Shown: positions 39,191 through 48,920 of the stretch, piece by piece
Numbering within the stretch: the first letter of the stretch is position 1
Layout of the letters: every line of letters begins with the position of its first letter
From: 3107 sp965216225
GTDB taxonomy: Bacteria; Pseudomonadota; Alphaproteobacteria; Rhodobacterales; Rhodobacteraceae
DNA: 64,000 bases
Assembly: GCA_965216225.1 (NCBI GenBank)
Contig: CBDCFF010000027.1
Location: 1-64,000 of the forward strand
Direction: 5' to 3'
The notes under the pieces: generated by a model
Seen by the model: the letters and a program-made list of their open reading frames with translations, nothing else
The model's database searches: none
What the model was told of the DNA's origin: nothing
Position numbers and translations under genes: made by a program

Positions 39191-40365
39191 TGGTCACCTG
39201 CATCTAAAGTTCGGCACATGAGTTTTGTTGGGCGCGTTGGCAGAACCGCCTGACGGAGGCGAGGATATGGTCGGCGGGTTTGACCCATTTGCAGGGTTTG
39301 GGGTTTTCGTTATGGGCCTCGATAAATGCAGCGATATCGGCTTCCGGTTCCGCCGTTGAACGATGGACGCCGCGCAGCAGTTGCTTGCGCGTCAGTTCAG
39401 CAAACCAACGCTCCACCTGATTGATCCAACCAGCCGGGGCGGTGTGAAGTGGACATGCCAATGCGGGCGGCGTGCCAGCCAGGCCTTGATCTTCGGGGTT
39501 TTGTGGGTGGCGTAATTGTCCATGACGATATGCACCTCCGGCCCGTCCGGCATCTGCCGGTCGATCTGTTTGAGGAAGTCGAGGAACCCGGTGGCGCGGC
39601 GCCGCTTGCAGCATTTGCCGATCACGGCGCCGGTGGCGATATCCAGTGCTGCAAAAAGCGACGTCGTGCCGTGTCGGATGCAGGTGTGGGTGCGCCGCTC
39701 GGCCACGCCGGGCGCCATTGGCAGCACAGGCTGTTCGCGATCCAGCGCCTGGATTTGCGATTTCTCGTCAACACACAACACGACAGCCCTGTTCGGCGGT
39801 GACAGGTACAGCCCGACGATATCGTGCACCTTGTCCACCAACAGCGGGTCGGTTGAGAGCTTGAATGTCTCGCTTCGGTGCGGTTGCAGGCCGAACCCGT
39901 TCCAAATCCGCCGGAGGGTGGTGTGCGACAGTCCCGTCGCGGCTGCCATGCTTCGGAGCGACCAATGGGTCGCATCCCTCGGGGTCGTGTTCAGCGTGCG
40001 CTCAATCACCGCAGTCACCTGATCGTCCGACACGGTGCGCGGGCGACCGGAGCGGTATTCGTCGGTGAGACCTTCAATCCGGCATCGCACAAAACGTCTG
40101 CGCCATTTGCCGACTGTGTGTTCATGCACCCCAAGCCGGGCCGCCACTTCCTTGCTCGCCAATCCATTGGCGCACAGCAGGATCATCCGGCATCGGTCCG
40201 ACAGCGAACGTGCCGCTTTGGGACGCCGAACCTGACCCTCGAGAAAACGGCGCTCATCTTCGCTCAGAACCACTGCATCCGCCAAACGTCCCACCATCGC
40301 AACATCCTCCTCAATTCCCGCTCAGTCAATGATACAAATTACAATTCCGGGGGACCAGGCTCAGG
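39191..40365 (-). mobile_element. IS630-B element between two IS5-B copies
   Basis: Contains one IS630 transposase gene. The sequences just inside the IS5-B ends (tggtc on one side, gacca on the other) are inverted copies of each other. I could not fix the terminal repeats exactly, so these coordinates are simply the space between the two IS5 ends. Confidence 0.65.
39204..40297 (-). pseudogene. IS630 transposase, one frameshift
   Basis: The N-terminal frame (MVGRLADAVVLSEDERRFLE, KEVAARLGVHEHTVGKWRRR, CVDEKSQIQALDREQPVLPM, IVMDNYATHKTPKIKAWL) has a helix-turn-helix and the first two catalytic Asp. The C-terminal frame has WINQVERWFAELTRKQLLRG with the Glu. One base is missing near 39435 between HFTP and PAGWINQ. 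Otherwise full length (~365 residues), so the damage is recent. Confidence 0.88.
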
Positions 40366-41190
40366 ACTCATAGCCAGAATATGACGGTTGCAGCGATGTA
40401 TATGGCGGATTTGAATACATGTGCGCATCGGTCATAGCGCATCGCGATGCGCCTCCAATCCTTGAGTTTTGCGAACAGGTTTTCAACCTTGTGCCGCCTC
40501 TTGTAGGTTTCGGCGCAGTGGGGGATGGTTTTTTTGCGGTTTTTCCTTGAAGGGATGCAAGCCTCAATCTTCTGATCTTCAATGATTTTTCGAACCTTTG
40601 CGCTGTCGTAGCCCCGATCCGCGATCAGAACCCTGGCCGCAGGCAGGTTGGGCAGCAAAACATCCGCGCCCTTGAAGTCGCTACGCTGACCCGCCGTCAG
40701 ATGCAGCCTGACAGGGCGACCCGCACCGTCTCCAACGACATGCAGTTTCGTATTCAGTCCTCCCTTTGTACGCCCGATCAGGCGTGGCTCGGACCCCCCT
40801 TTTTGAGGCTGGACGCCGTGCGATGTGCTTTGAGATGGGTTGCGTCAATCATGAGAGTGTCGGCGTCCGGGCCAGAGGGGTTGGCCAATTCTTCGAAAAT
40901 TCGCTCGAAAATACCTTTGCGGGACCAGCGCACAAACCGATTGTAGAGCGTTTTGTGAGGGCCGTATTCGGCAGGCGCATCGCGCCAGCGTAAACCGTTG
41001 CGAATAATGAAAATAATACCACTCAACACACGACGGTCATCGACCCGGGGCTTGCCATGGGGCTTGGGAAAGAAGGGCTCAAGGCGCGCTGTTTGTGCCT
41101 CCGTCAGCCAGAAAAGATCGCTCATGTCACTACTCCGTTTTGCAGAACACTGATTCACACGTTCAAAACAAAGTCAATGGGTCCTGACCC
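40366..41190 (-). mobile_element. IS5-B (IS427-type) copy 2, apparently intact
   Basis: Ends GGCTCAGGACTCATAG (left) and, on the minus strand, GGGTCAGGACCCATTG (right) are imperfect inverted repeats. Near-identical to 38360-39190 but without its OrfB frameshift. Directly followed by the cctagt target of an IS481. Confidence 0.88.
40368..41125 (-). CDS. IS5-B transposase OrfA-OrfB, frameshift fusion
   Basis: OrfA: MSDLFWLTEAQTARLEPFFP to LKKGGPSHA (41125-40778), with DDE Asp in LMIDATHLKAHR. OrfB in -1: GGSEPRLIGRTKGGLNTKLH to VIFWL (stop 40368-40370), with the second Asp in LIADRGYDS and the Glu region in HKVENLFAKLKDW. The slip site is AAAAAGGGGGG near 40800, as in other IS427-group elements. 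No other damage is seen; this copy could supply transposase to the broken relatives. Confidence 0.88.
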
Positions 41191-41194
41191 TAGT

Positions 41195-42253
41195 TGTTCC
41201 ATCCCGTATGATCATATTTCCCCTCGGCGATCTGCCCTTTTCATGGCAAGGTCGGTTCTGTGGGACATTCGGGACGGGGTGCGACCATGGTGATCCAACT
41301 TCACAAGCAGGCTACAACGACGCCGAAGGTTCGGTCGGCCCTCCAGGCCAGTGATGCGTCTGCTTCCATCTTGGCGGAGCGATACGGGACGACCGAGCAG
41401 ACTGTCTACAAATGGCGGCGCCGCGATGGCGTCGAGGATCGCAGCCACACGCCACACCGGCTGCAAACCACGCTGACACCGGCGCAAGAGGCGGTTGCGG
41501 TGACCTTGCGCAGGACGCTGCTGGTATCACTCGACGACCTGCTGGCGGTGGTGCGAGAGTTCCTGAATCCGAATGCCTCGCGCTCTGGCCTGGACCGCTG
41601 CCTTCGTCGTCATGGTGTGGGAAACCTACGCGATCTGAAGGCCAAAGCACCGAAGCCGAAGCACAGCGCCTTCAAGGCCTACGAGCCAGGATACATACAC
41701 ATCGACCTGAAATACCTACCGCAAATGGCCGATGAAACCTCGCGCCGCTATCTTTTCGTGGCCATCGACCGGGCGACGCGTTGGGTCTTCATTCGTGTCT
41801 TCAAAGCCAGGACTGCCGCCAACGCCCGCCGCTTCCTGCGCGATCTGGAACGGGCCTGCCCGATTTGCATCCGCACTGTGTTGACCGATAACGGCAAGGA
41901 GTTCACCGACCGGCTGTTTGGTCTACGCAAACGCGCTGCAACCGGCGCGCATGCGTTCGATGCGCTTTGCGCAGACCTTGATATCGACCACCGCTTGACC
42001 CCGCCGAAGTCGCCCCAAACCAACGGCATGGTCGAGAGGTTCAACGGCCGCATCGAGGAGGTGCTCCAAAGCCATCACTTCCGTTCCGGCGAAAACCTGG
42101 AGACAACGCTGCACCGCTATGTCTGGCTCTACAACCAGCAGTTTCCTCAGTCAGCATTGAGCACCAGAACGCCCTTGCAGGCCATGAAGGACTGGCACAA
42201 ACTCAAGCCGGAACTGTTCAAAAAACAGCCATACTACCTTCCGGGATGTGACA
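41195..42253 (+). mobile_element. IS481-A, intact, with cctagt target duplication
   Basis: 1,059 bp from TGTTCCATCCCGTATG to the minus-strand end TGTCACATCCCGG. Exact 6-bp duplication cctagt at 41189-41194 and 42254-42259, the NCTAGN pattern described for IS481. The right flank is a different transposase gene, which shows the target. Confidence 0.96.
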
Positions 42254-42258
42254 CCTAG
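41287..42258 (+). CDS. IS481 transposase, intact
   Basis: A 323-residue protein: helix-turn-helix ASILAERYGTTEQTVYKWRR (about 23-42), a linker, and an rve DDE domain with IHIDLKYLPQM, VLTDNGKEFTDRLFG and QTNGMVERFNGRIEEVL. ATG 41287 is chosen because the first frame (MVIQLHKQATTTPK) matches relatives; an earlier start adds nine odd residues. The last codon straddles the IS border and the stop TAG (42256-42258) lies in the duplicated target, so the element has no stop of its own. Confidence 0.95.
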   Translation: MVIQLHKQATTTPKVRSALQASDASASILAERYGTTEQTVYKWRRRDGVEDRSHTPHRLQTTLTPAQEAVAVTLRRTLLVSLDDLLAVVREFLNPNASRSGLDRCLRRHGVGNLRDLKAKAPKPKHSAFKAYEPGYIHIDLKYLPQMADETSRRYLFVAIDRATRWVFIRVFKARTAANARRFLRDLERACPICIRTVLTDNGKEFTDRLFGLRKRAATGAHAFDALCADLDIDHRLTPPKSPQTNGMVERFNGRIEEVLQSHHFRSGENLETTLHRYVWLYNQQFPQSALSTRTPLQAMKDWHKLKPELFKKQPYYLPGCDT

Positions 42259-42675
42259 TCGCACCAAACACCTCGCGCAATGCGTTCCAGAACCCCAGAG
42301 CGCCGCCGCCAATGGCAAGATCGGGCGCATGGGTGAGCCCACGGCGCTGCTGATCAAGGAGCAATTCGCGCCATCTTTGGGTGCTTTCGCGGTAGCCATC
42401 GGCGAGGCCGATGATCTCCTTGCGGCCCCATTCGTCTGCACCAATAAGTACGAGAACACATTGCTTTTCTTCTGCCATTCGTGGGCGAAAGTAGACGCCG
42501 TCTGCCCAGATGTAGACGAAACGCCGCGTGCTGAGATCGCGCCGTTGCCATCGGTCATACTCATCCCACCAATCGGCTTTAAGCCGCGATATCGTGGTCG
42601 AGGACAGCCCTGCGGCATTGGGACCGAGCAAAGCGGTGAGCGCCTCGTGAAAATCGCCGGTCGAAATACCCTTGT
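42254..42675 (-). pseudogene. Second-type IS256 transposase, internal fragment
   Basis: Encodes DKGISTGDFHEALTALLGPN, ADGVYFRPRMAEEKQCVLVL and IGADEWGRKEIIGLADGYRE to GALGFWNALREVFGATR, the middle of a mutator-type transposase with one catalytic Asp (IWADGVYF). The N-terminus is cut by the IS110 and the C-terminus by IS481-A. It is a different subgroup from IS256-A. Confidence 0.85.
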
Positions 42676-42699
42676 CTATTGGATTTCCCAGGCATTCGT

Positions 42700-42754
42700 A
42701 TCCGTGCGATACGGATGCCACCCCTCGGGTCGCTGCTGCAGCCCGAGGGGTGGC
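42700..42754 (+). ncRNA. Hairpins in IS110 leader, candidate bridge RNA
   Basis: Two adjacent hairpins: ATCCGT-gcgat-ACGGAT (42700-42716) and a perfect 13-bp stem GCCACCCCTCGGG/CCCGAGGGGTGGC with a 12-nt loop (42717-42754). In IS110-group elements the bridge RNA that guides target choice is encoded in the left non-coding end upstream of the transposase, which is where this lies. A terminator or attenuator is the alternative. No RNA evidence is available. Confidence 0.4.
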
Positions 42755-42893
42755 GGGGGATGGATCGATGATGCCCTGGTCTTTGAGGACCGTTCTCAAG
42801 ATGGATCACCCCCGCCCTTTTGATGAACCCGAACAGATAGTGGAGGAGGGAACACCCCTGCCTCGTATGACAAGAACGGGAGACGAAAAGGTC

Positions 42894-43647
42894 ATGAATG
42901 ATACCATCGGCATCGACATCTCGAAAGATCATCTCGACACCCATCGCCTGAGCGATGGCAAGGCGAAACGCTTCACCAACGACCGGACAGGACTGAAGAC
43001 GCTGAAGAACCGGATCGGCCCGCAGTGCTGCCGCGTCGTCTACGAGCCTACAGGACGCTATCATCGCGATCTGGAGGCCCGCCTTTCAAAGACGGGTCAC
43101 GCCATGGTCAAGGTGAACCCCGAACGCGCTCGCCGCTTCGCCGAAGCGGTCGGCCAGTCCGCCAAAACTGACCGGATCGATGCGGAACTGCTGGCCCGCA
43201 TGGGGGCGATGCTTGACCTGAAGGCTTCACCGTTGCGCGATGAACCCATGAACGATCTGCGGGAGGTGCATGTCGCCCGGAGCGCTCTCATCAAGGACCA
43301 GACTGCCTGCCGGAACCGGCTCTGCGGTGCGCGCAACACACTCGTCAAGGCGCAACTGAAAACCAGGATGCGCCAGATTGCAAAGCAACTTGCCCAACTC
43401 GATGCCGAGTTGAAGAAGCGTATCCGCGAGGATGCAAAGCTTGCCGGACAGTTCGAGATCCTGCGGTCGATCCCCTGCCGTCGCAATACTCATCGAAATG
43501 CCGGAGATCGGAACCTTGACGCCCGGGCAGGCCAGCCGCGCTTGCGGGCCTGGCTCCCTTCGTGCGCAAGTCCGGCAAATGGACAGCCAGAGCGAAAATC
43601 GGAGGCGGACGAGCCGGGCTTCGCCAGGCGCTCTACATGCCCGCCCT
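42894..43647 (+). pseudogene. IS110 transposase (DEDD), frameshifted and truncated
   Basis: N-terminal DEDD domain: TIGIDISKDHLDTHRLSDGK (Asp), VVYEPTGRYHRDLE (Glu), KVNPERARRFAEAVG then KTDRIDAELLARMG (Asp...Asp). The C-terminal Tnp_20 part is out of frame after EILRSIP (near 43475), where another frame reads LIEMPEIGTLTPGQASR and AKIGGGRAGLRQALYMPAL. It is then cut by IS256. Start ATG 42894 matches the family start. Confidence 0.88.
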
Positions 43648-43717
43648 GGGAGTGTCCTGAATTCTGTGTATCTGGTCTTGTCCCGGTCCATGGGGGTTTC
43701 AAATACAGTCACGCATT

Positions 43718-43755
43718 GAAGCGCTCGTCGAACATAGAAGCGCTCGTCGAACATA
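43718..43755. repeat. 19-bp tandem duplication in IS256 transposase end
   Basis: gaagcgctcgtcgaacata occurs twice back to back. Other IS256-A copies have it once. On the coding strand it changes the C-terminus after FDERF and removes the normal stop. Confidence 0.95.
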
Positions 43756-44731
43756 GTAGCGAACAGGTTGCGGGCTGCAAACCATTCCCGAACATTCCTG
43801 CCGCCTTTCTCGAAGTTGCGGATGGCCAGATAGATCAGCTTTGTTGCGGCCTGATCGGTCGGGAACGATCCGCGGGTCTTGATTGATTTGCGGATCACCC
43901 GGTTCAGGCTCTCGATGGCGTTGGTGGTGTAGATGATCTTTCGGATCGCCGGATCGAAGGCGAAGAACGGGATTACTTCCTGCCATGCCCGTCGCCAGGC
44001 CGGGGCGATGGAGGCGTATTTACCGGCCCATTTTTTCTCGAACGCGTCCAGTTCATCGGCGGCCTGATCGGCGGTGGCGGCGCTGTAAATCCGGCGCAGG
44101 TCAGTGGCCACTCCCTTGCGGTCTTTCCATAACTTCTGCGAGCAGAAGTTCAGGGAGTGGCGCACCAGGTGGACAATGCAGGTTTGCACCGTGGTCTGCG
44201 CAAAGGCGGCGGTGATCGCCTCCGGGAAGCCTTTGAGCCCGTCAACGACGGCGATCAGAATGTCCTGGACACCCCGGTTCTTCAGCTCGTTCATCACCGA
44301 CAACCAGAATTTGGCCCCCTCGTTATCAGCGATCCACAGGCCCAGGACCTCGCGCACGCCGTCCCGGCTGACCCCCAGGGCGATGTAGACGGCCTTGTTC
44401 TTCATCATGCGGCTGTCGGCGTCGCGGATCTTCACCCGCAGCGCGTCGAAGATCACGATCGGATACATCCGCTCCAGCGCCCGGCTTTGCCAGTCGCGCA
44501 CCTCGTCGTGCACGGCGTCGGTGACGCGGCTGATCAAATCCGGCGAGACCAGAAGACCGTAGATATCCTCAAGATGGGCGCGGATGTCGCGGACGGTCAG
44601 TCCGGCGGCATAGAGGCCGATGATCCTGTCATCCATCCCGTCGATCGTGAGCGTCCGTTGAACCGGACCTAACGCGGGGGCGGAGGAGCCGATAGTGTCC
44701 ACCATCGATAGTGGACACCATGAGGCACTCT

Positions 44732-45100
44732 ATGGCTGGCAGGCGCAAGAAGCGAATTTGGTGGGACGACGAGAAGCGTTCGATCTGCCTGCAGACTGCC
44801 GCGCCGGGTGTTTCTGTGGCTCAGGTTGCGCGGCGCTACGCGATGAACGCCAATCTGATCTTCAAATGGCTGAAGGACCCGCGTTTTGCGCCAGATTTCA
44901 CCGAGGTCGTAGCTGCATCCGTGTTTCTGCCGATTGAGATTTCTCCGGCTGCTTCACATCCGGAACCGGCGCAGCCCTCTGGTCCCGTCGCCTTCGGTGG
45001 CCGTATCGAGATTGAGTTGGCTGGCGGTCACCGGATCAGCGCCGAGGGTGGGTTCGATCCTGATGTGCCGGCGCGGCTGCTGAAGGGGCTGATGTCTTGA
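44732..45100 (+). CDS. tnpA: IS66 protein TnpA (Orf1)
   Basis: A 122-residue helix-turn-helix protein (GVSVAQVARRYAMNANLIF), intact. ATG 44732 begins MAGRRKKRIWWDD. It overlaps tnpB by 4 bp. Differs from copies 1 and 3 at a few positions (for example PIEI for PVEI). Confidence 0.92.
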   Translation: MAGRRKKRIWWDDEKRSICLQTAAPGVSVAQVARRYAMNANLIFKWLKDPRFAPDFTEVVAASVFLPIEISPAASHPEPAQPSGPVAFGGRIEIELAGGHRISAEGGFDPDVPARLLKGLMS

Positions 45101-45444
45101 TCCCGGTGCCGGGCAACACGCGGGTGTGGCTGTCGGCGGGTGTCACGGACATGCGGCGAGGGTTCAATACGCTGGCGGCCCAGGCCGGGAAGGTTTTGGC
45201 CGAAGACCCGTATTCCGGCCACCTGTTCGTGTTCCGGGGGCGGCGCGGCGATCTGTTGAAGATCATCTGGTGGGATTGCCAGGGTGCGTGCCTGTTTTCG
45301 AAGCGGTTGGAGAAAGGGCGGTTTGTCTGGCCCGCTGCAAAGGACGGCAAGATCAGCGTCACACCCGCGCAGCTCTCAATGCTGTTGGAGGGGATTGACT
45401 GGCGGATGCCCCGTAAAACCTGGAGACCGTTGAGCGTAGGATAG
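45097..45444 (+). CDS. tnpB: IS66 accessory protein TnpB (Orf2)
   Basis: A 115-residue protein starting at TTG 45097 within TTGA, shared with the tnpA stop. Motifs VTDMRRGFNTLAAQAGK, FRGRRGDLLKIIWWDCQG and the end TWRPLSVG. Intact, with the normal TAG stop. Confidence 0.92.
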   Translation: MIPVPGNTRVWLSAGVTDMRRGFNTLAAQAGKVLAEDPYSGHLFVFRGRRGDLLKIIWWDCQGACLFSKRLEKGRFVWPAAKDGKISVTPAQLSMLLEGIDWRMPRKTWRPLSVG

Positions 45445-46593
45445 GTCAATGAATACGAGGCTTTGCGCGCTTTCGGGGTTCACCCCGGAATGCTGATCCG
45501 GTATAGGATCGGCGATGCTGAAGGACCTCGACATAGCCCCGGATGATCCTGCGGAACTGCGGGCAGTGAACCGGCTTCTGGCCGATGAAGTCAAGGCGCT
45601 GACCCTGAAGGTGGAACAACTCCAACACCAACTGGCGGGGCATGACCGGCACCGGTCTGGATCGAAATCGGAAAGCCTCGACCAGCTCAATCTGGTCTTC
45701 CGGGAAGATGAGGCGATTGCCGAAGCCGCTGGAGAACAGGCGGCGCCTGCTCCAACGCCTGAAACGGACAAACCGGCCCGCCGGCACAGCCGCAAGCCCT
45801 TGCCCGATCATCTGGACCGGCACGAAGAGGTCTTGTCGCCGGGCGAGGACTGCCGACGTTGCGGTGGGGCGTTGAAGAGGCTCGGTGAGGACGTGACCGA
45901 GGAGTTGGAATACAAACCGGGGCGTTTTGTCGTGAACCGGATCGTGCGTCCGCGTATGGCCTGTTCCTGTTGCGAGGCCATTGTCCAATCGCCGCTGCCA
46001 TCGCGCCCGATCGAACGTGGCCGCCCGGGACCGGGGCTGCCGGCGCACGTGTTGGTCAGCAAATACGCGGACCACCTGCCGCTCTACCGTCAGTCGCAAA
46101 TATACGCCCGTGAAGGCGTTGATCTTAATCGATCAACTCTGACCAATTGGGTTGGCGGCTCCACCGCGCTTCTGGAACCTCTGGCTGACACCATTGGCCG
46201 AATGGTCCGCCGAGGCGCGGCCACCTTCGCTGATGATACGCCTGTTAAAATGCAGGCCCCCGGCAACAAGAAGACCAGGACCGCCCGTGTCTGGACCTAT
46301 GTTCGCGATGAACGACCATGGTCTGGATCATCACCGCCCTGCGCGTGGTATCAGTTCACGATTGATCGCAAGGGCGAACATCCCGTCTCACATCTCTCCG
46401 GCTACAAAGTGCTGCGCGACAAACAAGGTGAGAATCCAGCGTCAATCAGGATGAGAACGCGTGTGCGGGGGCTCGCAGGGAGGGCGTAGCCCGACTGGGG
46501 AGGCCCCGCACACGCGTTTTGCCCTTTTGGGGCGGGCCTGACGGTTGTGGCCGGCTCGGATAAGGAATGATTTTCTGTGCAAGGGGATCGTTC

Positions 46594-48114
46594 ATGCCGG
46601 GCTGTCATGTCACTGACCAACAAATGAGGCTCTTCATGACGCTCAGATCGACCCATTCCGTTGCCGTTGCCGCTGCCAAGGCGGGGATCAGCCAGGCAAC
46701 GGGCTATCGGCTGCAAGCTGACCCAATTTTACCATCACAGAAGAAGGCCCCTCGCGGCCGGCGGCGTCCGGACCCGCTGGCGGACATTTTTGATGCGGAG
46801 GTCGTGCCGCTTCTGCGGTCCTCACCGGGGATCCGACCTGTGGCGGTTTACGAGGAGCTTCTGCGTCGGCATTCTGATCTGGGTACGGGCATCCGACGGA
46901 CTCCGGAGCGACGGATACGCGCCTGGAATGCGGAACACGGCCCTGAACAGGACGTCATTTTCCGGCAGACCCACACACCGGGCAAAATGGGCCTGTCGGA
47001 TTTCACCGCCATGGGCAAGTTGGGTGTGACCATTGCCGGTGAGGCACTGGGCCATCGACTGTATCACTTCCGGCTTGCCTATAGCGGGTTTCAGCACGCC
47101 CACGTCGTGCTGGGCGGCGAAAGCTATGTGGCGCTGGCTGAGGGATTGCAGAACGCCCTCTGGACGCTCGGCGGCGTGCCACACAATCATGGAACTGACA
47201 GCCTGTCGGCGGCCTTCAAGAACCTGGATAAGTCATCCCGGGCCGATCTAACCGACCGCTTCGACGCCCTGTGCAACCATTATGGAATGACGCCGACGCG
47301 CAACAACAAGGGCGTCGCACACGAGAACGGTTCCATCGAGAGCCCCAATGGGCATCTGAAGCGCACCATTGAGGACGCGCTGGTCATGCGTGGGTCGCGC
47401 GACTTCGAAAGCTTGCAAGATTATCGTCGCTTCATCGACGAGATCGTGGGCCGGATCAACGCCCGCAATGCCAAGCGTATCGATGCGGAACGTGCGAGCC
47501 TCAGACCTTTGCCGACGCGGCGGACCACGGATTACGAGGAGATCACGTTGCGCGTCACTTCCTCCGGGGGCTTCACCTTGCGCAAGGTGTTCTACACCGT
47601 GCCATCCCGGTTGATCGGGCATCAGCTGCGGGTTCGGCTCTACGATGATCGGTTGGAGCTGTTCCTGGGAAGCTCTGCCCTGCTAACGCTGACACGCGGA
47701 CGAGCCTCGAGCACCGGGAGCCATGGGCACGTGGTCAATTACCACCACGTCATCCACTCCTTGCGCAAAAAGCCCATGGCGCTGATGGGGCTGGTCTATC
47801 GGGATCAGCTATTCCCGCGCCGGGCGTTCCGTAACATGTTCGCATTCCTGCTGGAGCAGACCAGTGAGAAGGCGGCGTGTCGCATGGTTGTCGATCTTCT
47901 GGCGCTGGCACACGAGCGGGGCTGCGAGGCTGAATTGGCAGCGCAGCTTGAGGAGGACCTTCGCCAGAAGCGCCCGCCTGACATGGCGGCCCTACGCGCA
48001 GTGTTTAGCCCATCACAAGACGCACTCCCCCAAGTCGCGGTGCAACTGGCCGACCTGTCATCTTACGACCAGTTGGTCGGCGGTACGCCATCCGCTCAGG
48101 AGGTGACAGCATGA
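46594..48114 (+). CDS. istA: IS21 transposase IstA
   Basis: ~506 residues, same as the copy at 23005-24525 except Gln in LPSQKKAP. DDE core GLSDFTAMGKLGVT, HNHGTDSLSAAF, NGSIESPNGHLKRTIEDAL. Its stop overlaps the istB start by 4 bp. Gln is probably the ancestral residue, judging from IS21 relatives. Confidence 0.95.
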   Translation: MPGCHVTDQQMRLFMTLRSTHSVAVAAAKAGISQATGYRLQADPILPSQKKAPRGRRRPDPLADIFDAEVVPLLRSSPGIRPVAVYEELLRRHSDLGTGIRRTPERRIRAWNAEHGPEQDVIFRQTHTPGKMGLSDFTAMGKLGVTIAGEALGHRLYHFRLAYSGFQHAHVVLGGESYVALAEGLQNALWTLGGVPHNHGTDSLSAAFKNLDKSSRADLTDRFDALCNHYGMTPTRNNKGVAHENGSIESPNGHLKRTIEDALVMRGSRDFESLQDYRRFIDEIVGRINARNAKRIDAERASLRPLPTRRTTDYEEITLRVTSSGGFTLRKVFYTVPSRLIGHQLRVRLYDDRLELFLGSSALLTLTRGRASSTGSHGHVVNYHHVIHSLRKKPMALMGLVYRDQLFPRRAFRNMFAFLLEQTSEKAACRMVVDLLALAHERGCEAELAAQLEEDLRQKRPPDMAALRAVFSPSQDALPQVAVQLADLSSYDQLVGGTPSAQEVTA

Positions 48115-48920
48115 CATCGCCCCAGACCGATACCGCCCGCCTAACCTTGGCTCTGACCGAATTGCGCTTGCCAGCCATCAAGGCGCTATGGCCGCGCTTT
48201 GCGGAACAAGCCGACAAGGAAGGCTGGCCCGCCGCTCGGATGCTCAGCACCCTGGTGGAGCATGAACTGGCTGAACGAGATCGCCGTCGTATCGAGCGAC
48301 ATCTCGCACAGGCACGCCTGTTGCCCGGAAAAACGATCGACACCTTCGACTTCACAGCCGTCCCCATGCTGTCCAAGGCCCATGTCAGTGCGATCACCGC
48401 TGGCGACAGCTGGATCGGAAAGGGCGGCAACATCCTGCTGTTTGGGCCGCCAGGTGTGGGCAAATCACATCTCGGCTCAGCCATCGGGCTCGCCCTTGTC
48501 GAGCAAGGCTACCGCGTCCTATTCAGCCGCACCACCGATCTGGTCCAGAAACTCCAACAGGCCCGCCGCGATCTCGTCCTCGAAAGTGCCATTGCAAAGC
48601 TCGACAAATTCCATCTGCTGATCCTCGATGACATCACCTACGTCACCAAGGATCAGGCTGAAACCAGTGTGCTCTTCGAACTCATCAGCGCGAGATATGA
48701 ACGCCGCTCAATGTTGATCACGGCCAACCAGCCCTTCGGGGAGTGGAATGCGATTTTTCCAGACCCGGCCATGACATTGGCCGCCGTCGACAGGCTCGTG
48801 CACCACGCAACCATCTTCGAGATGAATGTCGAAAGCTACCGGCGAAGAGCAGCACAAAAGGCAAAGGGGCCGGGAAGGCCTGCACAAAAAGCCACACCGG
48901 AAAACACCAAAGCTGATTGA
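48111..48920 (+). CDS. istB: IS21 helper ATPase IstB
   Basis: A 269-residue AAA+ ATPase with Walker A FGPPGVGKSHLGSA and Walker B LLILDDITYV, same as the copy at 22199-23008. Coupled to istA through an ATGA overlap. Intact. Confidence 0.95.
   Translation: MTSPQTDTARLTLALTELRLPAIKALWPRFAEQADKEGWPAARMLSTLVEHELAERDRRRIERHLAQARLLPGKTIDTFDFTAVPMLSKAHVSAITAGDSWIGKGGNILLFGPPGVGKSHLGSAIGLALVEQGYRVLFSRTTDLVQKLQQARRDLVLESAIAKLDKFHLLILDDITYVTKDQAETSVLFELISARYERRSMLITANQPFGEWNAIFPDPAMTLAAVDRLVHHATIFEMNVESYRRRAAQKAKGPGRPAQKATPENTKAD

Larger units (their letters stand above)
42676..43647 (+). mobile_element. IS110-family element, 3' truncated
   Basis: A ~218-bp non-coding leader followed by the transposase gene. 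The right end is cut by IS256-A at 43648. The left border is inferred from where the interrupted transposase stops matching (about 42676). IS110 elements lack clear inverted repeats, so the border is approximate. Confidence 0.78.

Noticed and set aside
43227..44705. 492-residue fusion of IS256 transposase with IS110 sequence
   Set aside because: It arises from a 19-bp duplication that removes the stop; the extra residues are antisense IS110, so it is not a real fusion protein.
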